A DNA stretch of 64,000 nt from Echinicola soli (GTDB lineage Bacteria; Bacteroidota; Bacteroidia; Cytophagales; Cyclobacteriaceae), in assembly GCF_006575665.1 (NCBI RefSeq), contig NZ_CP041253.1:501501-565500 (forward strand), written 5' to 3'. The notes under the pieces are model-generated. The model had not been told where the DNA came from, did not search any database, and saw only the letters and a list, made by a program, of their open reading frames with translations. The translations under genes were made by a program, and so were the position numbers. Of the stretch, positions 54,010 to 63,291 are shown piece by piece; position 1 is the stretch's first letter, and each line of letters opens with the position of its first letter.

Positions 54010-55737
54010 ATGGAGAAATATAAAACCTATAAAATCACCAAGTACGATCTTTGCGAAATTCAGCAATGTGTAGAGGCAAAGGTGCTTTTCTGGGTTGATC
54101 TTATTCCTTTTGACGGCAAGCAGTTTCCTTCTTTTCTATTGATAGCACTTCCCAATGGAGGCACCCTGTCCATCAGAAGGGCAAGGGAAAAAATCATTGC
54201 TACTGGACGCTTTCCACTATGGCTGGCCAATCTTGCTTTTTGCCATTACCAAGGTTTGAAGGCAGGTATGAAAAGGGATGGCCTATTCCACCTGTTGCAC
54301 CTATCAAGAAAAAGACTGGTTTCTCCCGAAATCCCCCTTCCCTTTCAGACAGTTTCAACAAAGTTTTTGGAAAGCAGGTATGAAGCCTCCATTTCGCAAT
54401 TCAACTTATTTGCACAAAAAGCAGTATCCTTCCAGCGAGGAGCTTTGGACTATTGGAAAAAAAATGATTATGCCACCGCTGCTTTTATGTTCCACCAGGC
54501 CATTGAGCTGGGTTTTCATGCTGCTGAGGTATTTGCCCTGGGAAAGGCCAAACGGAGCCATAGGCTTTCCAGCCATATCCTCTCTGCTGAATATTATGCC
54601 CCTGCCCTTTCCAACATTTTGCTGAATGAAGGCCATAATGCCATTTCCCCCATTCCCTTACTGGAAAAAGCCTATTTGGGTGCCAGATACTGTTCCAACT
54701 TCACCATTGCAAAAGATGATATCGCCTATATGCCTGAGCTAATGGAGATATTTATCAGTAGGCTGTTTCAGGTCCCCAGTTCCTATAAAGCCGCCATTGA
54801 TGCCTTCACTCCTGCTCCTATGAATTCAACTACCACAAAAACTACTGTTATGAACAATGAAGACCGAAAAGCCCTGATCAAGCCCGGGCTGAACAAAGAA
54901 ATCAGAACATTTCTGGAAAACCTGGTCGATAAATTTGATATCGAACATGTCTATTGTTTCGGCATTCAGACCCGAGAAGGCCAAGGGTTCAGCCCGTTCA
55001 TGTTTTCAAGCTCCTCCATCGAATCAAGGTATGATCTCCTGATTATTACAAATGAACCGGATCCTTCCCCCATTCAGGATTTTTTTTTGGAAGCGCAAGC
55101 GTCTGGCACAGGCATATTTGCCATTATCCATCTTAAAAGAGAAGTGGATGATTCCCTGAAGAAACAATCCAGGTTCTTCAATACCATCATCCAAAACGGC
55201 CATCTATTTTATGGGAAACAGGATGGGAATGGTTTTAAGGTTTCTCCACCGGATTATCAGCATGTCCAGCAGTCCATCATTACCCATTGGCAGACCAGAT
55301 ATAACAGGGCTTCATATTATTTCCAGGCAGTAGAGTGTTCCGGCAGGGAATGTCCAGAGGTGTCGATGTTCCTTCTTCATCTTGGGGTTGAACAGCTGGC
55401 ACTAGGCATCATTTACACCTACATGGGCTATATTCCCAAATTCAGATCGCTTTCCTATCTACTTGCCCTATGTGGGAATTTCACCTCAACGTTATCTGAA
55501 CTATTTATCAATGAAGAATATAAACCAGAAGAGCTCCTGAAATCCCTGTGTGCCAGTTTTTCCGGAGCAAGGTTCAATCCGGGTTATAAGGTTGATACCG
55601 GACATGTCCCTGTAATTTTTGAACGCATACCCGAACTGGCCAAGAGCCTCCAACAACTGCATGAAGAAAAAATCAAACAACTGCAATCATTGATGCAGGA
55701 TTCTGAACAGGACAATAAAACAGCCATTAATTCCTGA
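54010..55737 (+). CDS. HEPN-nucleotidyltransferase-HEPN protein
   Basis: This 575-residue cytoplasmic protein starts at the ATG at 54010. Residues about 125-265 look like a HEPN domain (ALDYWKKNDYATAAFMFHQA, KRSHRLSSHILS). Residues about 295-400 look like a minimal nucleotidyltransferase-like fold (EIRTFLENLVDKFDIEHVYC, SIESRYDLLIIT, GHLFYG), in which the usual GS-x-DxD motif is degraded. Residues about 415-560 look like a second HEPN domain (FLLHLGVEQLALGIIYTYMG, FRSLSYLLALC). A canonical RxxxxH RNase motif is not clear in either HEPN. Such proteins are linked to toxin-antitoxin and defence modules. It is 44 bp upstream of a large SNF2 helicase, so a two-gene operon is likely. Confidence 0.78.
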   Translation: MEKYKTYKITKYDLCEIQQCVEAKVLFWVDLIPFDGKQFPSFLLIALPNGGTLSIRRAREKIIATGRFPLWLANLAFCHYQGLKAGMKRDGLFHLLHLSRKRLVSPEIPLPFQTVSTKFLESRYEASISQFNLFAQKAVSFQRGALDYWKKNDYATAAFMFHQAIELGFHAAEVFALGKAKRSHRLSSHILSAEYYAPALSNILLNEGHNAISPIPLLEKAYLGARYCSNFTIAKDDIAYMPELMEIFISRLFQVPSSYKAAIDAFTPAPMNSTTTKTTVMNNEDRKALIKPGLNKEIRTFLENLVDKFDIEHVYCFGIQTREGQGFSPFMFSSSSIESRYDLLIITNEPDPSPIQDFFLEAQASGTGIFAIIHLKREVDDSLKKQSRFFNTIIQNGHLFYGKQDGNGFKVSPPDYQHVQQSIITHWQTRYNRASYYFQAVECSGRECPEVSMFLLHLGVEQLALGIIYTYMGYIPKFRSLSYLLALCGNFTSTLSELFINEEYKPEELLKSLCASFSGARFNPGYKVDTGHVPVIFERIPELAKSLQQLHEEKIKQLQSLMQDSEQDNKTAINS

Positions 55738-55781
55738 ACAGCCTATTCATCTTAATTTTCCAATATTTAATCCGCTTTACC

Positions 55782-58700
55782 ATGAAACCAGACATTATAC
55801 GTCTTTCAAATTTTGAACTGCTTTTAAGTTACGATGATCACAGGCTAAACCTTGATGATCTCCGAACCAAGATTACCGGAAAAGTTCTGAAAAGGAAGAA
55901 GATGCCACATGTTTGGCCCGATATAAAACTGACATTGGATTCCGTAACGATCGAGGCATGTATTTATTTAGCCGCTGGAAGAAAGGACGTTAACCTCATT
56001 GTCTCCACAAAAAGACTGGTCATCCTCAGGGAGGACAATGCTGATGTTGCTCCACCGGAACATCTGTCCATTTATGAATTCCTGGTACTCAAACACCTGG
56101 AAGAAAATAGCATTCTAAAGAGAATTTTTGATTTCTTCACCGATGAGCGCTATCCCTTGGCGAAGCAGTATCCCGCTGATTTCAGTTGGAAAGCAACGGG
56201 CATGTATTTGGACAACACCATTCGGCCAGAAGACCATGTCGGAAAGGTTTTCCTGCCCAGTGAAATAAAAGCTTTCCATAAAACCATGAATAGGGTGGAT
56301 AAATCCTTTGAAAGCTGGGAAACCATTGGCTTTTGCATCCCTACGCTCAAACACTTTTTAGGGTATCCCATACTAAAGCCATTCTTGGGACGGACGACTT
56401 TGGACGGGAAAAACATAAGGTCATTCAACACTTTTAAAACCGAACAGATAACGCCCATATTATCCGAACTGTCCAACAATCAAATTGCCCTGCTCAAAAT
56501 TGCAGAAAGGCTGGAAGAATTATCAGAACCCGTTGACAAGGTGTTGTTTCAAAAAGCGTTTTTGGAGGAACAGATATTTGAGTCGAAAATATGGACGCTA
56601 TGGGAAAAAGCAATCCATTTACTGAAACGGGAACGGTTCGTTTTTTCCTATTTCTGTTACAGGAAAAAGCAGTTCAAAAACCGGCCCAGAAAAACGGATA
56701 TGTCAAGTATTGAATTTTCAGAGGCTAAATTCCAGCCAGCATTCGAGCTCACAGAAATCGATGACCGTTTCTTGTTAAAGGCCTTTATGCTCCACAACGG
56801 GAAATACAAAGAAGTAGAACAATCCTTCCCAGATGACTTTCCTATGTTTTACAGGCCAAATAAGTACGATCCCCTTACCTATACCGCTTCCTGCCTCCGT
56901 GATGTAAAAATATGGAAGTGGATTACCCATAAAGATATATTCACCATCCACAAGACCTATTGTGAAGAATTTATTAAAAGCGTTTTACCGGAGCTTTGCT
57001 CCCATTATCCGATCAAGTTCAAATTCAAAGTAGAAAAGAATTTATATATTCAAACGTACCGACTCACCGCTGAAAGAAAATGGTTGTGTGTATCCCAAAC
57101 AAATAACAGCATTACGCTTACCCCATACATAAAATACCTGGAAAGGAAAGAGCCTGTGAACATCCTTACCAAAGGTACACAATGGCTGTTGTTTGATGGT
57201 GACAATAGGACAGTCCAGATAAGGGACAAAAAAGAGGAAAAAGCCTTTAAGAAACTTATATATGGCCTGCACCCTACATTTAAAGAGCAAGCATCCGAAG
57301 AACGCCCAATGGTTTCTATGGATGAATTTATAAGGGATTACTGGTTCCTGGAGGCCTTTTCAATATTGAAAAAAGCCGATATTCCGGTTGAAGGATTGGA
57401 CAGCCTCAAGGGGTTTGGTTACCATCCCTACAGCCCGGATATCCAAATGGATGTCCAGGCTAAGAAGGGCTGGTTTGATATTGGTCTGCAGGTAAGGTTT
57501 GGCGATAATCTTTTGGACTTTGAGCAATTGAGAAACGCAATCATCAAACAGGACGGCAAGGTCAAATTAAAGGGTGGCAAAGAAGGGATAATTCCTTCGA
57601 AGTGGCAGGACAAACTGAGGGGCATGTTATCCCTAGGACAGGAAAAGAACGGGAAACTGAGCCTTTCCAAGCTCCACTTTCCCATGGTTGAAAAGCTGTA
57701 TGGGAAAAATGCCCCCAAGGATATCACCGACTGGATCAAAGCCAAAAGAAAGCGGTTGGAGAACCCTGTTTTAAAGGATGGAGTAAAGCTGCCCATGGTC
57801 AGGGCAACATTAAGGCCATACCAGAAAGCGGGGTTTTACTGGATGAAAGCCCTGCAGGAGGAAGAATGGGGCGGAATACTGGCCGATGACATGGGCTTGG
57901 GCAAGACCCTGCAGGTGCTTACCTTATTGCTCCATACCAAAGAGGACGGCGAAAAACAGCCCAGTTTGATTGTGGCCACCAAATCCCTGCTTTACAATTG
58001 GGAGGAACAGGCGGCTAAATTCACCCCTGACCTGACCATTTGCAAGTATTATGGACATTCAAGGCAACAACTGCAGGAAGGATTGCATCAGTTTGATCTG
58101 GTCATTACCACTTACGATACGGTCAAATCAGATATCCGTTTTTTTGGCAATATGGAATTCCAATACCTGATCACCGATGAAGCCCAGGCCATCAAAAATA
58201 CAAGCACTGATCGATATAAGGCCATAAACTTGCTCAACGCCCGTTATCGGTTGGCCCTTTCAGGAACCCCGGTTGAAAACAGTGTAGTGGATTTATACGC
58301 CCTGATGAATTTTGTTAACCCCGGATTTTTCGGGACCGAGGCAAATTTCAGGAAAATATTTCTTCAAAAAGGAAGGGTGGACAAATCACCAAGAATGGAA
58401 GCGCTGCAAACGGCCGTCAAGCCTTTTATCCTGAGAAGGACCAAGGAAAAAGTGGCCAAGGACCTGCCGGAAAAAACCGAAATGGTCATGTACTGTGAAA
58501 TGGAACCCCAACAGCGTAAGGCTTATGAGTCCTTGCGGAATTATTACAAAGGAGAACTTGAAGACAAAATCTCCACAGAGGGGCTTAACAACTCTAAGCT
58601 TAAGATCTTGGAAGGCCTGATGCGGTTGAGACAGGTTTGTGACCACCCCGTTTTGGTACCGGATCATTATAATTATGAGGGCAATTCTGCCAAGATGGAA

Positions 58701-59198
58701 GCATTAATGGAGCAGGTTATCGAAAAGACAGCCAATCATAAATTGTTGGTGTTTTCCCAGTTTACGGGTATGTTGAAGCTTATTGGTAAGGCACTGGAAA
58801 AAGAAGGAGTCTGTTATTCTTACCTGGATGGTCAGACCTCCGAGGCATCCAGAAAGAAAGCGGTAAAGCAATTTCAGGAAGATAATTCGGTAAGGGTGTT
58901 TCTTTTAAGCCTCAAAGCGGGTGGTTCCGGGCTGAATCTTACCGCTGGGGATTACGTGTTTCTGGTTGATCCCTGGTGGAACCCGGCTGTGGAGTCACAG
59001 GCCATCGACCGCTGTTACCGCATTGGCCAGGACAAAAAGGTGATGGCCTACCGCATGATCTGTAAGGATACTATTGAAGAAAAGATCCTGCAAATGCAGC
59101 ATGAGAAGAAGGAATTGGCCGCTGGGCTGATCCAGAGTGAAGAGGGGCTGTTTAAGTCACTGGATACTAAGGGGCTGTTGGAACTGTTTGGGGAATAA
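55782..59198 (+). CDS. SNF2-family helicase/ATPase with a long N-terminal domain
   Basis: This 1138-residue superfamily-2 translocase has all SNF2 motifs: Walker A about 703-711 (ADDMGLGKT), motif II DEAQ at about 796, motif III LSGTPVENSVVDLYALMNF, helicase-C motif LLVFSQFTGMLKLIGKALE (about 985), and motif VI WWNPAVESQAIDRCYRIGQ (about 1065-1083). Residues 1-650 are an extended N-terminal region with no domain I recognise; a central part is rich in Lys and aromatic residues. It should move along double-stranded DNA using ATP. It follows the HEPN protein by 44 bp and overlaps the convergent mcrC by 42 bp. A defence role is suggested by the location only; a chromatin-remodelling-like housekeeping role is possible. 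Confidence 0.92.
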   Translation: MKPDIIRLSNFELLLSYDDHRLNLDDLRTKITGKVLKRKKMPHVWPDIKLTLDSVTIEACIYLAAGRKDVNLIVSTKRLVILREDNADVAPPEHLSIYEFLVLKHLEENSILKRIFDFFTDERYPLAKQYPADFSWKATGMYLDNTIRPEDHVGKVFLPSEIKAFHKTMNRVDKSFESWETIGFCIPTLKHFLGYPILKPFLGRTTLDGKNIRSFNTFKTEQITPILSELSNNQIALLKIAERLEELSEPVDKVLFQKAFLEEQIFESKIWTLWEKAIHLLKRERFVFSYFCYRKKQFKNRPRKTDMSSIEFSEAKFQPAFELTEIDDRFLLKAFMLHNGKYKEVEQSFPDDFPMFYRPNKYDPLTYTASCLRDVKIWKWITHKDIFTIHKTYCEEFIKSVLPELCSHYPIKFKFKVEKNLYIQTYRLTAERKWLCVSQTNNSITLTPYIKYLERKEPVNILTKGTQWLLFDGDNRTVQIRDKKEEKAFKKLIYGLHPTFKEQASEERPMVSMDEFIRDYWFLEAFSILKKADIPVEGLDSLKGFGYHPYSPDIQMDVQAKKGWFDIGLQVRFGDNLLDFEQLRNAIIKQDGKVKLKGGKEGIIPSKWQDKLRGMLSLGQEKNGKLSLSKLHFPMVEKLYGKNAPKDITDWIKAKRKRLENPVLKDGVKLPMVRATLRPYQKAGFYWMKALQEEEWGGILADDMGLGKTLQVLTLLLHTKEDGEKQPSLIVATKSLLYNWEEQAAKFTPDLTICKYYGHSRQQLQEGLHQFDLVITTYDTVKSDIRFFGNMEFQYLITDEAQAIKNTSTDRYKAINLLNARYRLALSGTPVENSVVDLYALMNFVNPGFFGTEANFRKIFLQKGRVDKSPRMEALQTAVKPFILRRTKEKVAKDLPEKTEMVMYCEMEPQQRKAYESLRNYYKGELEDKISTEGLNNSKLKILEGLMRLRQVCDHPVLVPDHYNYEGNSAKMEALMEQVIEKTANHKLLVFSQFTGMLKLIGKALEKEGVCYSYLDGQTSEASRKKAVKQFQEDNSVRVFLLSLKAGGSGLNLTAGDYVFLVDPWWNPAVESQAIDRCYRIGQDKKVMAYRMICKDTIEEKILQMQHEKKELAAGLIQSEEGLFKSLDTKGLLELFGE

Positions 59199-60467
59199 GG
59201 TTACATCCATCCACTTGCCAATCTCCTCTGCAATTCTCTTTTGCCAATCGGACACGCTAATCTCATCTTCGTCTAATAATTGAATTTGAAGGACAGAACA
59301 CTCATAATTATATGAAGAAAATTCTCCAAGCGATATTTTCGGATCTTTGGAAAATGGATATACCAAAGCTGTCTTTTCTGCATTATAGTAATGATGATAA
59401 GCAAACATCTGACGTAAATCATGTATATCGGGCTTATTACTTTTTATTCTTTTCCATTTTGCATCCAGTATATGGACAATTTCTTCCTTATCAGACTCGC
59501 ATTTCTTCCTGATAATAATATCAGGTTCTAATTGTGACTTGAATTTACCCTTTACTTCCCAGAAATCGTTTTTCTTCTTTCTTTCCACTGTATATCCCAC
59601 ACCTAAATGCTTCCTCAAGCTCACAAATAAAAACTGCTCCCAAAGATGGTTCATGTCAAACATAATGGCCAATACATCATTGTTTCCCCTTTGGATGTCC
59701 GGATGGTAATTAAGCAGGATCATTTTGGCTATTTGTAAAGCTTTATGATACGCTTGTGTTTTTCGGTCAAGGCGTAATCTTTCAAACCACGCAGAACTAA
59801 CTCGGATATCCGGCATTTCCGGAAAATTCAACACCAAAGCACCTATCCTACTATGCAATCCTGAAAAGGAATTAATCTTTTGGAGCAATAATAGTGCTTT
59901 ATATAAAACTGCATGAATATCATGCTCCTTGTCATACACAGAGTGGTTGACATAAAACCGCTCTTTGTGAAAACAATTTTTTTGGATGTGTTTGGTGAAA
60001 TTCAGGCTTCCCTTTAGAGCTTTAACATTCCCTTCAGTCCTTCTATATTTCTTTGTTAAACCTTGGTGGAGCAGCTTTTCCATTTCAAAAATAAAAAGCT
60101 CGAAATAAAGGTCCAACAGGGAATGATTCGATGTTTTCAAGCCTGCAAACTCGCTGCTTTCCACCTTTAAGTGTCCTACCTCTGTGAGCATGTCAATCAA
60201 ACCCTTTTTCCAACTGGCATTACTTTTTTCTCCCTCTTGATCTACCTTCGGTAAAACCTCAATAGTCAGGCCACCAACTTGAATGACACCAACATGTTCG
60301 TTGAATTTTACTCCATTATGAACAAGGGAATAATATTTCACCCCCTTTGAGCCGTAATGTTGTTGAAGTGCTTTTAGTTTTTTCTGGCAAAACCTATCCT
60401 CATCCACTTTCAGTAATTGATGTTCGTACACTGAAATTGACTTTTGTCTGTCCTTTAATCTATTCAC
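59157..60467 (-). CDS. mcrC: McrC-like nuclease subunit of an McrBC restriction system
   Basis: This 436-residue protein is the endonuclease partner of McrB. The start is placed at the GTG at 60467, which overlaps the mcrB stop by 8 bp (GTGAATAG); a TTG 18 codons upstream (60521) would make a deep overlap. The McrC N-terminal block is ISVYEHQLLKVDEDRFCQKK. The central helical part is LLDLYFELFIFEMEKLLHQG. The PD-(D/E)xK nuclease is at about 310-336: Asp in SQLEPDIII and DAKWK. With McrB it would cut DNA carrying modified cytosines or another recognised mark. The C-terminal 14 codons overlap the convergent SNF2 gene. Confidence 0.9.
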   Translation of the reverse strand: MNRLKDRQKSISVYEHQLLKVDEDRFCQKKLKALQQHYGSKGVKYYSLVHNGVKFNEHVGVIQVGGLTIEVLPKVDQEGEKSNASWKKGLIDMLTEVGHLKVESSEFAGLKTSNHSLLDLYFELFIFEMEKLLHQGLTKKYRRTEGNVKALKGSLNFTKHIQKNCFHKERFYVNHSVYDKEHDIHAVLYKALLLLQKINSFSGLHSRIGALVLNFPEMPDIRVSSAWFERLRLDRKTQAYHKALQIAKMILLNYHPDIQRGNNDVLAIMFDMNHLWEQFLFVSLRKHLGVGYTVERKKKNDFWEVKGKFKSQLEPDIIIRKKCESDKEEIVHILDAKWKRIKSNKPDIHDLRQMFAYHHYYNAEKTALVYPFSKDPKISLGEFSSYNYECSVLQIQLLDEDEISVSDWQKRIAEEIGKWMDVTLFPKQFQQPLSIQ

Positions 60468-62469
60468 CGAGTAAAAGCTCAATAGCCCCTTTAAACTTGA
60501 TTTGAGAATCCTTAGAGTCAAATTTCACTATCTGATAAATTTTTCTATCATCATAGTCGCCTTCGTATTCAAATTTAGCATAGGGTACTATATTTTTGGA
60601 GTTTGGTTCCACAAACCCTTCACCCAACACCATTCCGATCTTGACATAATCCCTATAAAAATACTCCTGTAGCAATGGAATAATTTTATTCTGGAAAACA
60701 TCCATTAGGTCTTCCAATTTCTCAACACCAAGAAAATAGCTATGACCAATCAGATGATCCCTGTCCAAAAGCCTTTCGATTCTTCCATTGATCGTTTCAA
60801 GAACTTCTACCAAATTAACGTACTCCACTTTTTCCTTACCATATTTCTTAATCAAATCTGGATTGGGATCCATTTCCTCAAATGAAAACCTTCTCCGCAG
60901 TGCCGTATCCAACGCTTCCACAGACCTATCAGCGGTATTCATGGTACCGATAATATGGAGATTTGGCGGCACAGCAAACGACTTTTTTGAATATGGTAAT
61001 ATCACTTCCAATTCTTCAGCCATCCCCAGTCGTTTGTCTGGCTCCAAAAGTGTGATCAGCTCCCCAAAAATCGAAGAAACATTACCACGGTTGATCTCAT
61101 CTATTACCAAGACAAATTGATCACAATTTGTAATTTTTTCTTTTTTCTTAGAACCCTCAAATTGATACCATATTTCAAGTAAGTCTTTTATTTCTCGATC
61201 CTGATCAGCTTCAACCTCCTTAAAGGATATTTTATTGTCAATTAAAAATTCGAAAAAACTTTTGTAAACGGCAAAGAAAACTGACCCATTATATTTTACA
61301 CTTGGCAATATATCTTGGTTAATGGACTTTACTTCATTTGGGTCTATATCAGCATCGAACATATCCTTGATCTTTGATTTCGAAACTGTAAATTCATGTT
61401 TTCCTTTTTCTTCCTTTGTTGATGAATTTGACCATTCAAATTTTACATAAATGGTTTTGTTATCAAGGTTTACATTAACCAACTTTATTTTGCTTCCACC
61501 AATTGTCTCAAACTCATATTCATCTATTTTACCACTGAGGTAAGCCAAATATTTTTCGTATAGTTGGTCGAAAGAGAGTATTTCATTCTCCCTTTCTCTA
61601 ATCTCATTCTCCCCAATTAAATTTTTTAATGCATCTTTAGCCATCTGTTTAAAGATTCCATCCTGAACTTCATACTCTATCCCATCTCCTTTCTTGCTCA
61701 CATCTGGCTTTATGCCTTCAATAAAATCCTCATAGGAGAGGCTTTGGTGGAAAGTAGTAAAACCAATCCGTCCTTCTTTTTGCCTTTTGATAAATTGGTC
61801 TTTTATAACTTTTCTGTTATTCCAATCAAGCTTACTCTCTTGATCATCATTAATTAATCGAAGGGCCTTTTCAGTGGTAGAATATGTTTTACCGGTACCT
61901 GGAGGACCAAATAAAATTGTATTAGAAGGTTTTGCATTTTGTTTTATCGTCATATTTGAAATGTCACTTTCTGACAGTTTTGAATAAACATCTGGAAATT
62001 TCTCATTTAGAAAACTTAGAATTTTACTTAAGCTAAATTTGAATTGGTCAATAGGCGTAAAAGTTGTAGGTCTTTGGTGGCTAATATCAAAGTTATGCTC
62101 TATCGGTTCTTTCAAACAATGAATAAACTTAAATTTAATTGCTGGTCTTTTTTTATTATTAGAAAGGACAAGTGTATGCTCATTGGTGGAGTATTCTGAT
62201 TCTGCAATACCAAATCCGTAATAATAATTTTTATTAATGATAAAAATCAAATCACCTTTCTTTAATTTATTTACCCAAGGCTTGATACTGTCTCCTCCAC
62301 TACTGAGGTTATTCAAATCCATTCTTCGATAATCCTTTTCTGGATCGAGCCAATTAATAGTAAGGAGGCCGTTGTCTCTAAACTGTTCCCAACTTTTTGA
62401 ATCTGCACATCGCCAAATCCTTTTAAACTCTTTTCTTACTTTGTTTTCTAATGCATTAATTTCTAACAT
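60460..62469 (-). CDS. mcrB: McrB-like AAA+ GTPase with N-terminal modified-base-reader-like domain
   Basis: This 669-residue motor subunit of an McrBC-type restriction system has residues about 10-150 resembling an EVE/PUA-like reader (KPWVNKLKKGDLIFIINKNY, YYGFGIAESEY), which in related proteins flips modified bases. The AAA+ domain begins with Walker A GPPGTGKT at about 188-195. The McrB-specific GTPase features are Walker B VLVIDEINRGNVSSIFGEL at about 453 and the NTADRS motif (about 510), followed by the arginine-finger region LDTALRRRFSFEEM. Length and order match single-chain McrB proteins of Bacteroidota. It overlaps mcrC and follows the 93-residue gene by 42 bp, which fits one operon. 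Confidence 0.92.
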   Translation of the reverse strand: MLEINALENKVRKEFKRIWRCADSKSWEQFRDNGLLTINWLDPEKDYRRMDLNNLSSGGDSIKPWVNKLKKGDLIFIINKNYYYGFGIAESEYSTNEHTLVLSNNKKRPAIKFKFIHCLKEPIEHNFDISHQRPTTFTPIDQFKFSLSKILSFLNEKFPDVYSKLSESDISNMTIKQNAKPSNTILFGPPGTGKTYSTTEKALRLINDDQESKLDWNNRKVIKDQFIKRQKEGRIGFTTFHQSLSYEDFIEGIKPDVSKKGDGIEYEVQDGIFKQMAKDALKNLIGENEIRERENEILSFDQLYEKYLAYLSGKIDEYEFETIGGSKIKLVNVNLDNKTIYVKFEWSNSSTKEEKGKHEFTVSKSKIKDMFDADIDPNEVKSINQDILPSVKYNGSVFFAVYKSFFEFLIDNKISFKEVEADQDREIKDLLEIWYQFEGSKKKEKITNCDQFVLVIDEINRGNVSSIFGELITLLEPDKRLGMAEELEVILPYSKKSFAVPPNLHIIGTMNTADRSVEALDTALRRRFSFEEMDPNPDLIKKYGKEKVEYVNLVEVLETINGRIERLLDRDHLIGHSYFLGVEKLEDLMDVFQNKIIPLLQEYFYRDYVKIGMVLGEGFVEPNSKNIVPYAKFEYEGDYDDRKIYQIVKFDSKDSQIKFKGAIELLLGE

Positions 62470-62511
62470 CTTATCAAGAAAATTTATTAATTCAAATACA
62501 TGGTAAATTAA

Positions 62512-62793
62512 CTATTGTGTGCTGTTATCGTGATCTAACCCATTTAAATTTAATAAACTATCATGGGTTTGCTCAAGTTGACCAACCAAAGCCAATAACA
62601 TCTGAATATTATTATCTTCGCTATTCAGAAAATGTGCTGTACTAAAGCGCACCACATCCCCTTCCTCGAACAGCTCATCGATATCTTTATATTCACCGGT
62701 CATCGCTACATTGATCAAAGCTGTAAAGACAAGGTCCCTTGCTTCCTCGATTGTCGAGCAAGATTCTTTCAATGCATCTTTATATGTTCTCAT
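62512..62793 (-). CDS. Small protein of unknown function, coupled to the nucleotidase
   Basis: This 93-residue acidic helical protein overlaps the end of the nucleotidase gene by 4 bp (ATGA), a sign of translational coupling. I do not recognise a family. It has predicted helices at 3-32 (EEARDLVFTALINVAMTGEY) and 60-80 (NNIQMLLALVGQLEQTHDSL), with no metal, zinc-finger or membrane features. It lies between a nucleotidase and McrB in the same run, so it may be a regulatory or specificity accessory, but this is inference. Coupling and reading-frame quality support it as real. Confidence 0.65.
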   Translation of the reverse strand: MRTYKDALKESCSTIEEARDLVFTALINVAMTGEYKDIDELFEEGDVVRFSTAHFLNSEDNNIQMLLALVGQLEQTHDSLLNLNGLDHDNSTQ

Positions 62794-63266
62794 AATATAC
62801 CTTTCCCATTACCAAGTAAGTATTCCCTCACAGCTATCCAATCCGGAAACCTTTCACTCCCAAAATGTAGCCATTCACCTCCAAAATCCTTCGCCCCGTT
62901 ATTGGGACGATCATCAATAAGATAATTACCTTTATTAAGATGCTTGTTATGGGAAAGAATCAGCCTTTTATAAAACAATCCATCCTCCCCTTCTCCAAAA
63001 TGCTTGTGTACCCACTTCACCTTATCTATCCATGCACTTGGGTTAAGCCATAGAGCGGTGGAGAGAATATACAAATCGTATTTGCCAGCCAGCATTTCTA
63101 CCGATTCAATGGCCAATGGGTAAGGTTCCATTAAGGAAAATATCCCGGGGACTTCATCTATCCTGTCCACATAGGCTTCCCTTGTCTCCTCATCTGTTCT
63201 TTTTATTCCCGATGGAAAATCCACCAGAACATTGTCCATGTCTATATAAACTGTTTTTTTCGTCAT
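62790..63266 (-). CDS. 5'(3')-deoxyribonucleotidase-like HAD phosphatase (NT5C type)
   Basis: This 158-residue HAD-superfamily protein has the NT5C pattern. The catalytic motif is VYIDMDNVLVDF (Asp9 nucleophile and Asp11), with a Thr/Ser motif in YILSTALW, a lysine in RLILSHNKHL, and the metal-binding DD in YLIDDRPNNG. It should dephosphorylate deoxyribonucleoside monophosphates in the cytoplasm, although small HAD proteins of this type can differ in substrate. It follows the ADP-ribosylglycohydrolase by 25 bp and overlaps the next gene. Its presence in a defence-like operon could mean nucleotide depletion or salvage, which is hypothesis. Confidence 0.85.
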   Translation of the reverse strand: MTKKTVYIDMDNVLVDFPSGIKRTDEETREAYVDRIDEVPGIFSLMEPYPLAIESVEMLAGKYDLYILSTALWLNPSAWIDKVKWVHKHFGEGEDGLFYKRLILSHNKHLNKGNYLIDDRPNNGAKDFGGEWLHFGSERFPDWIAVREYLLGNGKGIL

Positions 63267-63291
63267 CTTAATGAGTATATCTTTTTAATCT

